From Balneolales bacterium (GTDB lineage: Bacteria > Bacteroidota > Rhodothermia > Balneolales > Balneolaceae), in contig JAKSCW010000510.1 of NCBI GenBank assembly GCA_022360375.1, positions 1 to 28,102 of the forward strand: a stretch of 28,102 nucleotides of DNA. The letters run 5' to 3'. Of the stretch, positions 1 to 7,279 are shown piece after piece (the first letter of the stretch is position 1; every line of letters starts with the position of its first letter). The notes under the pieces are model-generated. The model had not been told where the DNA came from, searched no databases, and saw nothing but the letters and a program-made list of their open reading frames with translations. Position numbers and translations under genes: made by a program.

Positions 1-99
1 CCTCTGAAAGTAGAAAACGCATCTTTTTATCCTAAAGCGGTAACCTTTTTGTCCTTCTTTGATTCGCAGTTGTTATCGAGAAAAGGAAAAGAAAACTTA
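1..99. other. Short intergenic or gene-edge stretch left of folD
   Basis: No gene can be assigned with confidence here. On the minus strand an ATG at 20-22 opens a frame that runs off the left edge (MRFLLSE...), preceded by AGGA six bases upstream, so a minus-strand gene downstream of folD may begin here. On the plus strand one frame ends with a stop at 33-35, which could equally be the tail of a convergent gene. Too few codons are visible to choose. Confidence 0.3.
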
Positions 100-126
100 A
101 ATCTAATAATCGTATTAGATTATTTT
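98..126. terminator. AT-rich hairpin downstream of folD, possible bidirectional terminator
   Basis: A perfect 9-bp inverted repeat (AATCTAATA at 100-108 and TATTAGATT at 113-121) encloses a 4-base loop. On the plus strand it is followed by ATTTTATTT. On the minus strand it lies about 20 bases beyond the folD stop and is followed by TAAGTTTTCTTTTCC. The stem has only two G-C pairs, so it is weak. The position just after the last gene of a four-gene run favours a terminator. Confidence 0.4.
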
Positions 127-139
127 ATTTCAACGATTG

Positions 140-1027
140 TTATGGGTAAATCGATTTTTTTGCGGCCAACAAGGTATTTTTCATCAACATGGCAACCGTC
201 ATAGGGCCCACACCGCCAGGCACGGGAGTAATCCAACTTGCTTTCTTCCGAACCGATTCGAAGTCTACATCTCCAACCAGTTTGTACCCTTTTTCAGAAG
301 TTTCATCTGCTACCCGGTTAATTCCAACATCAACTACTACTACCCCTTCTTTTACCATTTCGGCTTTAATCAGATTAGGTTGACCGGCAGCAACAACCAA
401 AATGTCTGCATGAATCGTGTGTGTGGTTAAATCACGCGTGAATTTATGGCAAATGGTCGTGGTCGCTTTTCCGGTGGAATTTTCCCTGGAAAGCATTACC
501 GCCATTGGAGACCCTACAATATTGCTCGCTCCAACCACAACAGCGTGCTTACTCTTCACCGGTATACTGTAATACTTGAACAGCTCCATTACACCAGCCG
601 GGGTACAACTTCTGAAACAGGGCTGATCGATGGAAAGTCTCCCCACATTCATCGGGTGAAACCCGTCCACATCTTTTCGGTGATCAATAGATTCAATCAC
701 ATCATACTGCGACAAGTGAGATGGCAAAGGCATCTGAACCAGGATTCCATCTACCGAATCATCATTGTTTAAATCAGTAATAATCCCTTTCAGCTCTTTC
801 GCCGAAATAGTATCCTGAAGTTCAAGAGTGTTTGTATCTATCCCCACATCTCTGCAGGCTTTGGTTTTGGTTCCCGTATATACCACGGAAGCAGGGTCAT
901 CACCCACCAGTACTACTTGCAGAAAAGGAGCTCTGTTCCCTTTTTTTACCCATTGCTCTACATCCTCGCGCACACTCTGCCGAACAAGCTCCGCTACTTT
1001 TTTTCCATCAATGATTTCTCCGCCCAT
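140..1027 (-). CDS. folD: Bifunctional methylenetetrahydrofolate dehydrogenase / methenyltetrahydrofolate cyclohydrolase (FolD)
   Basis: FolD interconverts 5,10-methylene-THF and 10-formyl-THF in the cytoplasm, feeding purine and formyl-methionine synthesis. The 295 residues match the usual family length. Visible family motifs include the catalytic YxxxK in SVVYTGTKTK, ILVQMPLP with the conserved Gln, KDVDGFHP with the conserved Asp, the NAD(P)-binding stretch VVGASNIVGSP, and the C-terminal PVPGGVGPMTVAML. The ATG start is one base after the TAG stop of the response regulator, so it is very likely the last gene of the same transcript. Nothing suggests damage. The link with the upstream regulator looks positional; folD is a housekeeping enzyme. 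Confidence 0.96.
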   Translation of the reverse strand: MGGEIIDGKKVAELVRQSVREDVEQWVKKGNRAPFLQVVLVGDDPASVVYTGTKTKACRDVGIDTNTLELQDTISAKELKGIITDLNNDDSVDGILVQMPLPSHLSQYDVIESIDHRKDVDGFHPMNVGRLSIDQPCFRSCTPAGVMELFKYYSIPVKSKHAVVVGASNIVGSPMAVMLSRENSTGKATTTICHKFTRDLTTHTIHADILVVAAGQPNLIKAEMVKEGVVVVDVGINRVADETSEKGYKLVGDVDFESVRKKASWITPVPGGVGPMTVAMLMKNTLLAAKKSIYP

Positions 1028-1028
1028 A

Positions 1029-2402
1029 CTATCGCTCTATATTATACTTTTTCATTTTATTGTAAATATGGCTGCGTTGAAGTCCCACTGCCTCTGCAGT
1101 CCTGGAAATATTCCAATCATGCCTTTTCAACTGTTTCACCAAAAATACGCGTTCTGCGGCTTCCTTAAAAAGCTGAAAATCATTCTCTGAATCTGCAAGT
1201 GATTCTAAATCCTGGATACTATTTTTCCCGGACTTCATCACCCGCTGAATCAAATCCTTACTAATGGTTCCATCCATTGAAAGAATGCCCAAACGTTCTA
1301 CCGCATTTTGAAGCTCCCGGACATTTCCGCCCCATGTTAGTGTTTCTAACTCAGCCAGGCCATCTTGCGTGAATTGTACATTGATAAAACTAATATCTTC
1401 ATTTTTCAATCGCGCCAAACAGGATTCAGCGATCATTGGAATATCAGTTCTTCGGTCTCTAAGCGCAGGAACATGAACAGGAATAACACTGAGGCGGTGA
1501 AATAAATCTTCCCTGAAATTTCCGGCTTCAATTTCTTCCTCCAGATTTTTGTTAGTAGCTGCAAGTACCCGCACATCGATGGCAATACTTGTGTTTCCTC
1601 CTACTTTAGTAATCGTATTCTGTTGAAGAACCCGAAGCACTTTTGCCTGTGCATCCAATGGCATATCACCTATTTCATCCAAAAAAATCGTTCCGCCCTC
1701 TGCTTGCTCAAACTTTCCTTTCCGGATTTCTACCGCCCCAGTAAATGCCCCTTTTTCGTGGCCAAATAACTCACTTTCAATCAATTCAGAAGGAATAGCT
1801 GCACAATTCACTTCTACAAAAGGGCCATTCCTTCGGGCACTTTTTTCGTGAATCCAGCGTGCCACTAATTCTTTCCCGGTACCATTCTCCCCGGAAATAA
1901 GAACCCGGGATTTTGACAGAGCCACTTTCCCGATCAGGTTCTTAACCTCCTGAATGGCTGGACTCTTTCCGATAATCTCCGGTACTTCCGGAATCCGCTT
2001 TCTGATCTGATGAATCTCTTTTACTAAAGAATGCTGAGACAACGCGTTGCGTACCGAAAGCAATAACCGATTTAAATCGGGTGGCTTCTCAAGGAAATCA
2101 TATGCTCCTTGTTTGGTAGCCTGAACCGCAATTTCGATGTTTCCATGCCCTGAAATCATTACTACAGGAACTTCATTGCCAGATTCACGAATTTTTTTCA
2201 ATGTTTCCAGTCCATCCATTCCTTTCATTTTGATGTCCAAAAATACCAGGTGGATTTGTTGCTCCCGAAGAATTTCCAGTGCCTGGTTTCCGGATTCAGC
2301 TAAAAAAACTTCATATCCTTCGTATTCAAGAATCTCTTTCAGAGTATTCCGAATAGCACGTTCATCGTCGGTAACAAGGATATGTGCTTTAGCTTCAGTC
2401 AT
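1029..2402 (-). CDS. Sigma-54-dependent response regulator, NtrC/NtrX-like
   Basis: A 457-residue bacterial enhancer-binding protein with three domains in order. The receiver domain (about 1-120) has acidic residues D12/D13, the predicted phospho-acceptor D56, S84 and K106. The AAA+ sigma-54 interaction domain (about 140-375) has Walker A GENGTGKE at 171-178, GAFTGA at 218-223 (the sigma-54 contact loop) and Walker B GGTIFLDEIG near 236-245. A Fis-type helix-turn-helix closes the protein (DWNISRTAEAVGLQRSHIYN). It should activate sigma-54 promoters when phosphorylated. The receiver's VMISGHGNIE...GAYDFLEKP is close in style to NtrX. No histidine kinase is encoded in the window, so its sensor is unknown. 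It follows dacB by 12 nt and shares the run with an EIIA(Ntr)-type protein. Confidence 0.93.
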   Translation of the reverse strand: MTEAKAHILVTDDERAIRNTLKEILEYEGYEVFLAESGNQALEILREQQIHLVFLDIKMKGMDGLETLKKIRESGNEVPVVMISGHGNIEIAVQATKQGAYDFLEKPPDLNRLLLSVRNALSQHSLVKEIHQIRKRIPEVPEIIGKSPAIQEVKNLIGKVALSKSRVLISGENGTGKELVARWIHEKSARRNGPFVEVNCAAIPSELIESELFGHEKGAFTGAVEIRKGKFEQAEGGTIFLDEIGDMPLDAQAKVLRVLQQNTITKVGGNTSIAIDVRVLAATNKNLEEEIEAGNFREDLFHRLSVIPVHVPALRDRRTDIPMIAESCLARLKNEDISFINVQFTQDGLAELETLTWGGNVRELQNAVERLGILSMDGTISKDLIQRVMKSGKNSIQDLESLADSENDFQLFKEAAERVFLVKQLKRHDWNISRTAEAVGLQRSHIYNKMKKYNIER

Positions 2403-2414
2403 ACAGAAAGCTAA

Positions 2415-3854
2415 TTAATATTTAGCATATAGGTATGCAAGAATCTGTTCGTGCACAGCATCAATTGGACGAACTTTGCCAATGAAATTATTTGCTGCCA
2501 AACTCACAATCAATCGTTCCCCTGAGGCAGTAGTGAAATAGCCACTTAATGTTCGAACTCCACCCACAAATCCTGACTTCCCCTTGAAGTTGTTGTACAA
2601 CTGAGTTCCTTTCATCCGATGGGCTATTGTCCCATCAATTCCGGCAATACTCATACTATTGTAAAACGTATCGAATCCCGAATGGTGTTGCATTTTCACT
2701 AAAAATTCAGATAAAATCGATGTTTTTGTGAAATTACCGGATGCCATCCCAGAACCATCTTTCATGATCACATACATGGTATCAATCTCCATTCTCCCCA
2801 AAAAATTTCGTACTTCCTTGATGCCATTTTCGAAAGTACCGGGTATACCTTGTTTCTCTGCCGAAAGTGTTTTTAACATCATTTCCGTATAAAAATTATC
2901 ACTCTCTTTATTCGTCCATTCAACAAGTTTGGAAATCGGTTCTGAAGTGTGAGAGGCAAGAACGGGATAGGTTTCCCAGTAATCAGGGTTGTGAGTATTA
3001 TCAACTTTGAACGCTAAAGAAGTCTCAATTCCATGATCATTCAGGTACATATCAAGAGCTGTGAGAAAATAATCTGCTGCCCCGGTTATTGCAAAGGATT
3101 CTTCCTCCAGATATCCTTCCGGAAGATCGCTACCAAGATAAAACACATTTTCTCCAGGAAACTTTAAGTAGTCTTCATCATACTCCCGGTTTGGGGCCAC
3201 TACATTCTGCTCGTTAATAAATTCCACAAAAGATGTATTTCCCGGGTACCAGCTCAATTCAGGTTTTTCATTTTGTGAAACAGATGCATCCACAACCAAA
3301 TCTACTGCATTGTTGTTAAACGATAGTGGAGCAATTTCAACCCCGTAATAAAATGACAAGTCCTCCCAATCCCACCCTTTTGGGTACATTCTGAAATCAA
3401 AGTAACTCACGCTGGCAATCAACTGCCCGGATATCTTATTGATGCCTTTGGATTTTAATTGATCAGTAAAGCTACGGAACACAAAATCCCGATCTTCTTC
3501 ATACATAAACCCGCTAATACTTGGATCACCCACACCCAAAATGATCAAATCGCCATTCCAGGTTGAATCAACTAAGTTACCCAAACCAAAAATCTTTGTA
3601 TGGTACCGGTATTCGCTTTTTAAGCCATCCAGAATAGCCGCTGTAGTAAATAGTTTTTGATTGGAAGCCGGAATAATGAGCTTATCTGAATTATACTCTT
3701 CGATGATGTTTCCATCCGTATCCCGTATCGAAACAGACCAAAATGCTTCCTTGTTCGGAGCGGAATCAATAATAGAGAGTAAATCTTGTGCGGAAAGAGC
3801 ATTCGCTACCGAAACAAACAGAATTAATAATACGGTGCGAATGGTTTGAAGCAT
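2415..3854 (-). CDS. dacB: D-alanyl-D-alanine carboxypeptidase/endopeptidase, PBP4 type (peptidase S13)
   Basis: A penicillin-binding protein of the S13 family that trims or cleaves D-Ala cross-links of peptidoglycan in the periplasm. Residues 1-22 form a signal peptide ending ALSAQ. The active-site SxxK is PASNQKLFT (S64, K67). Further on are the SDN triad in NKESDNFYTEMM, the MKDGSGM stretch typical of the family, and KSG in FKGKSGFVGGVRTLSG in place of the more common KTG. The length of 479 residues fits DacB. The gene ends 12 nt before the response regulator and begins 3 nt after the EIIA-type gene, so co-transcription is likely. The function call is firm; whether it acts as carboxypeptidase or endopeptidase cannot be read from sequence. 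Confidence 0.93.
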   Translation of the reverse strand: MLQTIRTVLLILFVSVANALSAQDLLSIIDSAPNKEAFWSVSIRDTDGNIIEEYNSDKLIIPASNQKLFTTAAILDGLKSEYRYHTKIFGLGNLVDSTWNGDLIILGVGDPSISGFMYEEDRDFVFRSFTDQLKSKGINKISGQLIASVSYFDFRMYPKGWDWEDLSFYYGVEIAPLSFNNNAVDLVVDASVSQNEKPELSWYPGNTSFVEFINEQNVVAPNREYDEDYLKFPGENVFYLGSDLPEGYLEEESFAITGAADYFLTALDMYLNDHGIETSLAFKVDNTHNPDYWETYPVLASHTSEPISKLVEWTNKESDNFYTEMMLKTLSAEKQGIPGTFENGIKEVRNFLGRMEIDTMYVIMKDGSGMASGNFTKTSILSEFLVKMQHHSGFDTFYNSMSIAGIDGTIAHRMKGTQLYNNFKGKSGFVGGVRTLSGYFTTASGERLIVSLAANNFIGKVRPIDAVHEQILAYLYAKY

Positions 3855-3857
3855 AAA

Positions 3858-4424
3858 TTAGTGTACAAAATACTTTTCTTCTTCTTCTCTAAACGCTTCA
3901 ATAATAAGTTCTGATGTTTGTGAATTCAAGATTTTTTCGCTGAACGAAGTACTGTTCATCAAACGGGAAATTCGGCTCAGTAGCTTTATGTGCTCACCGT
4001 GCTTGGAATCCGGCCCAACCAATAGAAAAACAATTTGCACAGGTTCTTTATCAATAGAATTGAAGTCAATAGGTTCCTCTAATCTGGCAAAAGCTGCATA
4101 ATTATGATCTACGGCTTTGGTTTTGCAATGTGGAATAGCTAATCCCTTTCCCACCCCGGTAGACATAATGCCCTCGCGTTCAAATACTTTTTCCCGGACA
4201 ATCTCCAGCACATCAGGCTCCACCTGCCCTGTTAACGAATCAATTAATGCATGAATAGCTTCTTGTTTGTTCTTCGCTCCTAAATTCGGGAGCACCGTAT
4301 GTTCGCTTAGTAACGTAAATAAATTCATAAATTTGTCTGGCGCATGATTCAGTATAGCTTCCTCTACCTCAGAAAACTTAATATACTCAGTGCGTAAGGA
4401 CTCAATCAAAGTTAAATTTTCCAT
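3858..4424 (-). CDS. PTS EIIA-type domain protein (EIIA-Ntr / PtsN-like)
   Basis: A cytoplasmic EIIA domain of the fructose/nitrogen PTS class. The predicted phospho-accepting His is H99 (from this start) in GKGLAIPHCKT. VQIVFLLVGPD and HIKLLSRISRLM are standard later blocks. No EIIB or EIIC domain or sugar transporter is nearby, which points to a regulatory EIIA(Ntr). The start is uncertain. The ATG at 4424 follows an AGGGGG run only 3 bases away and gives 188 residues with an extra N-terminus. The ATG at 4328 (MNLFTLLSEHTV) gives 156 residues, the normal EIIA length, but has no Shine-Dalgarno. The frame stays open up to 4538, and I take that part as non-coding. It probably heads the dacB-regulator-folD transcript. 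Confidence 0.85.
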   Translation of the reverse strand: MENLTLIESLRTEYIKFSEVEEAILNHAPDKFMNLFTLLSEHTVLPNLGAKNKQEAIHALIDSLTGQVEPDVLEIVREKVFEREGIMSTGVGKGLAIPHCKTKAVDHNYAAFARLEEPIDFNSIDKEPVQIVFLLVGPDSKHGEHIKLLSRISRLMNSTSFSEKILNSQTSELIIEAFREEEEKYFVH

Positions 4425-4599
4425 TTTCCCCCTATTTTCAAATTTTAGCCGTTTATTTAATTTTTGTTCACAAAACTGGTAAACAAGTATTGCCCGAATA
4501 TCATTTATCGGTATACTTTTTTTTGATATAAATAGCATAGTGTTTCACAAACTGCCTTCATCAGGGTGAATCCATTTAAAAAAAGTCGTACCCTTGGTT
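4425..4599. other. Divergent intergenic region between the EIIA gene and ccmB
   Basis: About 175 bases separate the two divergent operons if the EIIA gene starts at 4424. The stretch is AT-rich, with runs of T near 4461 and 4518, and must hold both promoters. Only the plus-strand candidate listed separately stands out. I found no clear TAnnTTTG element of the Bacteroidota type on either strand and no sigma-54 GG-N10-GC signature. Confidence 0.5.
4490..4517 (+). promoter_or_regulatory. Candidate promoter for the ccmB-holB-dapF-plug operon
   Basis: TTGCCC at 4490-4495 and TATACT at 4512-4517 are separated by 16 bases, resembling a sigma-70 type promoter (4/6 and 5/6 matches). It would leave a leader of roughly 75 bases before ccmB. 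Primary sigma factors of Bacteroidota normally prefer a different -7 element (TAnnTTTG), so the match may be chance. Confidence 0.3.
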
Positions 4600-5268
4600 A
4601 TGAATTGGATGCAACAATCATGGGCTGTTTTGAAGAAGGATATTCAAATTGAATTCCGGACTCGGTTTGCTATCAATATGGTACTGGCTTTTGTGGTTGC
4701 TTCCCTCCTGCTTATTCTCTTTACTCTAAGAGCACAGAACCTTGACCCCACCCCGAAAAGCGGGTTGATCTGGATTGTAATTTTATTTGCTGCCTTGTCT
4801 GTTTTAGGGAGAAGCTTCATTTCAGAGACCGATAAAAGTACGTATGACTTACTCCGGATTTATTCTTCAGGTACTTCTGTTTTTATCGGAAAGTTAACTT
4901 ACAACGTAGTTTTCTCCCTGTTCATTAATGCGATTACTTTTCTTTTGTATGCTTTTCTTTTAAACCTTCATATTGTTTCTTTTCTGGCATTCTTTAGTAT
5001 GTTGATTTTGGGAACATTGGGACTTTCTTCCGTTTCAACCATGACGGCTGCTATTGTCTCCCAGGCAGATCGGAAAGGAGCTGTGTTTTCGGTTCTTTCC
5101 ATTCCTTTATTTTTTCCTTTAATCCTTTTATTGGGAAGGGTTACCCGTGCTGCCTTTATTGATGGTTCATTGGAAGCATTTGGTAACGATATTCTTGCTC
5201 TTTTTGGTTTTGTGGGAGTAACCGTAACGGCAGGAATCCTGCTTTTTGATTTTATTTGGGAAGATTAA
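4600..5268 (+). CDS. ccmB: Heme exporter / cytochrome c maturation membrane protein CcmB
   Basis: CcmB is the membrane subunit of the CcmAB ABC transporter that works in system I cytochrome c maturation. The 222 residues carry the family's N-terminal cytoplasmic stretch (AVLKKDIQIEFRTRF) and about six hydrophobic segments, with the conserved SETDKSTYDLLRIY block after the second one. The ATG at 4600 is chosen over an upstream TTG at 4594, since it gives a normal CcmB N-terminus. Its stop overlaps the holB start (TAATG). No ccmA, ccmC, ccmE or heme lyase gene is near, which is unusual; the rest of the system must lie elsewhere or be missing. Confidence 0.85.
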   Translation: MNWMQQSWAVLKKDIQIEFRTRFAINMVLAFVVASLLLILFTLRAQNLDPTPKSGLIWIVILFAALSVLGRSFISETDKSTYDLLRIYSSGTSVFIGKLTYNVVFSLFINAITFLLYAFLLNLHIVSFLAFFSMLILGTLGLSSVSTMTAAIVSQADRKGAVFSVLSIPLFFPLILLLGRVTRAAFIDGSLEAFGNDILALFGFVGVTVTAGILLFDFIWED

Positions 5269-6452
5269 TGAATATCCAATTTGGAAATAGAAGACTAGTA
5301 GGACAGCAACGCGCAAAAGATCAAATTCAACGAATACTTGAATCTGAACGAATTGGGCACGCTTATCTTCTTTCCGGGCCGGAAGGTTCGGGCAAAACTG
5401 CTTTTGCACTGGCATTTGCGGAAGCAATAAATGGGATTAACCATCTTAGTGATTTAGCCGAATTCACTTCCAGCAGTAAATCATCCTGGTTTACTCATCC
5501 GGATGTGCATGTGTTTATACCCAAACCCACTTCAGCAGGTGTTGCAGAACTCAGGGAACGGCTTGAACTCCTGGCATCAGATCCATATGAAATTATCGAT
5601 TTTGCAAAGCGGCCTTCCATCACAAAAGAAAGTGGCTCAAAAAATCTGCAAGCCTTTTACCCGGTAGACTATTTCAGAGAAGAGATCCGCCCTGTTTGCC
5701 GGCTTCGACCAAATGAGGGGAACAGAGTCATCATAATTATGACAGAAGTTGAAACCATGCGAAAAGAAACTGCGAATGCGTTCCTCAAAATCCTGGAGGA
5801 ACCTTCCGATCGTTTGATGTTCATTCTTACTACAAGTAATTATGAAAGTTTGTTGCCAACAATCACTTCCCGTTGCCAACATATAGCCCTTGGTACGCTT
5901 TCTACTGAAGAAGTCAAAAAAGGGTTGATCGATATCGATAAAATTTCAGAAGGCGATGCTACTTACCTGGCCAGAGTATCCGGAGGAAATTATGCGCTCA
6001 CCCGTTTCTACGACATAGATCGTTTAAAAAATGACAGAGAATCGATCGTCGATTTTCTTAGGTATTCGTTCAGCCAGGATGCCATTGAGGTTTCAAAATT
6101 AGTTCAGGACTGGCAAAGTTCGTTAAACATAGAAGGGTTACTTTCGCTTACAAACCTGATGGAAATGTACATTCGGGATTTGCTTGTTTACCAAAGTACA
6201 GAGAATCCTTCCCTGCTTACTAATGTGGACCAAATTGATTCCATAAGGAAGTTTGTAAGTTCTTTAAAAGGCGCTAGATTAGAAGCCATGATCCAAGAAA
6301 TCGAAGAGATGCGAACAATTCTACAGCAAAATGTTTCCCCTAAAATGGCATTTACGGTTCTTTCTCTCCGATTTTCGAATTTAATGAGAGGTGTAGAGCC
6401 ATTTATTACCTCTAATGAACCTTGGAATCACTTACCGGCATTTGTTGAATGA
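5268..6452 (+). CDS. holB: DNA polymerase III delta prime subunit (HolB-like clamp-loader ATPase)
   Basis: A 394-residue AAA+ protein of the clamp-loader family that helps load the beta sliding clamp. Walker A is GPEGSGKT at 37-44. Later blocks are NAFLKILEEPS and the SRC motif (S201-C203) preceded by LLPTIT, as in delta prime and tau/gamma. The ATG at 5268 overlaps the ccmB stop and is preferred to a TTG at 5256. Two points are odd. The four-cysteine zinc module normally found between Walker A and the HPD segment is absent (first Cys is residue 144). An insert of roughly 50 residues precedes the VIIIMTEVE strand. A tau/gamma subunit is unlikely because of the length and missing zinc site. 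It overlaps dapF by 4 nt. Confidence 0.88.
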   Translation: MNIQFGNRRLVGQQRAKDQIQRILESERIGHAYLLSGPEGSGKTAFALAFAEAINGINHLSDLAEFTSSSKSSWFTHPDVHVFIPKPTSAGVAELRERLELLASDPYEIIDFAKRPSITKESGSKNLQAFYPVDYFREEIRPVCRLRPNEGNRVIIIMTEVETMRKETANAFLKILEEPSDRLMFILTTSNYESLLPTITSRCQHIALGTLSTEEVKKGLIDIDKISEGDATYLARVSGGNYALTRFYDIDRLKNDRESIVDFLRYSFSQDAIEVSKLVQDWQSSLNIEGLLSLTNLMEMYIRDLLVYQSTENPSLLTNVDQIDSIRKFVSSLKGARLEAMIQEIEEMRTILQQNVSPKMAFTVLSLRFSNLMRGVEPFITSNEPWNHLPAFVE

Positions 6453-7279
6453 GTAAACTACAGTTTCATAAAATGGAAGGCGCGGGTAACGATTTTGTTG
6501 TTATCGACAACAGGAAAATTGGTCGTACCCTCGATGAACTCATAGCTATCGCCCCCAGGCTGTGTGACAGAAAATTTGGTATTGGAGCAGACGGACTTCT
6601 TGTGTTGGACCGGCGGACCCGGCAAGATGTAGACTACACTATGATATATCGAAATGCGGATGGTAGTGATGCAGGAATGTGTGGAAACGGGGCTCGCTGC
6701 CTCTCTATGTTCGCCGCACACCAAGGCTTTAGTAATGACCACTCCTTCAATGTACATGATAAAATCTATAAAGCTCTGGTTCATAAAAGTGAACATCAGG
6801 TTACTATAACTTTCCCGGATGTTGAACAGCCAGTATGGAAACGGGTTGGCCATTTCCAGCTATCTCAAGTGTACACGGGTACTGAACACGTCGTTTTTTT
6901 CTGTTCAAAAAAGCAGTTAGAGGACGATAAACGACTTGTTGAGACTGGAAAATTTCTACGAAATGATCATCATTTTAATCCTCCCGGAACAAACGTCAAT
7001 TTTCTCGCAGAAGAAGAACAAGAGAATGTCCTGCATCTGCAAACCTATGAAAAGGGAGTAGAAGACTTAACACTGGCTTGCGGAACCGGAGCTATAGCTT
7101 CTGCTATTTCAGCTCATTTTAAGCAACAGGCAGAATCAGGAGAATTTGAGTATTCTTTACTCGTTAAAGGAGGTATCCTAAACGTTTCGTTCAGGTATGA
7201 TGAAGGCTCAAAAACTTATCAACAAGTTAATTTAGCCGGACCTGCTAATTTTGTGTATGAAGGCTCCATCAGTATTTAA
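6449..7279 (+). CDS. dapF: Diaminopimelate epimerase (DapF)
   Basis: DapF converts LL- to meso-diaminopimelate in the cytoplasm, the last epimerisation before lysine and peptidoglycan precursor synthesis. The 276 residues show KMEGAGNDFVVID at the N-terminus, the first catalytic cysteine C78 in MCGNGARC, and the second, C211, in LACGTGAIAS. GTNVNF is the conserved substrate-binding stretch. The usual YERGVE motif reads YEKGVED here, so a normally conserved Arg is Lys. The ATG overlaps the holB stop (ATGA) and its 3' end overlaps the plug gene by 23 nt. The enzyme call is secure. Confidence 0.95.
   Translation: MSKLQFHKMEGAGNDFVVIDNRKIGRTLDELIAIAPRLCDRKFGIGADGLLVLDRRTRQDVDYTMIYRNADGSDAGMCGNGARCLSMFAAHQGFSNDHSFNVHDKIYKALVHKSEHQVTITFPDVEQPVWKRVGHFQLSQVYTGTEHVVFFCSKKQLEDDKRLVETGKFLRNDHHFNPPGTNVNFLAEEEQENVLHLQTYEKGVEDLTLACGTGAIASAISAHFKQQAESGEFEYSLLVKGGILNVSFRYDEGSKTYQQVNLAGPANFVYEGSISI

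Noticed and set aside
137..1190. Several plus-strand open frames opposite folD and the regulator
   Set aside because: They are antisense to strongly supported genes, have unlikely composition (rich in Cys, His, Ser, Thr) and no recognisable domain or ribosome binding site.
4488..4500. GGGCAATACTTG on the minus strand upstream of the EIIA gene as a sigma-54 site
   Set aside because: The GG and GC dinucleotides are not ten bases apart, so the signature is not met.
4425..4538. Upstream 38-codon extension of the EIIA frame
   Set aside because: It has no homology-like content, lies over the expected promoter region and would give an EIIA protein far longer than normal.
4594..4599. TTG start for ccmB two codons upstream of the ATG
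   Set aside because: The ATG at 4600 gives a normal CcmB N-terminus and nothing supports the TTG.
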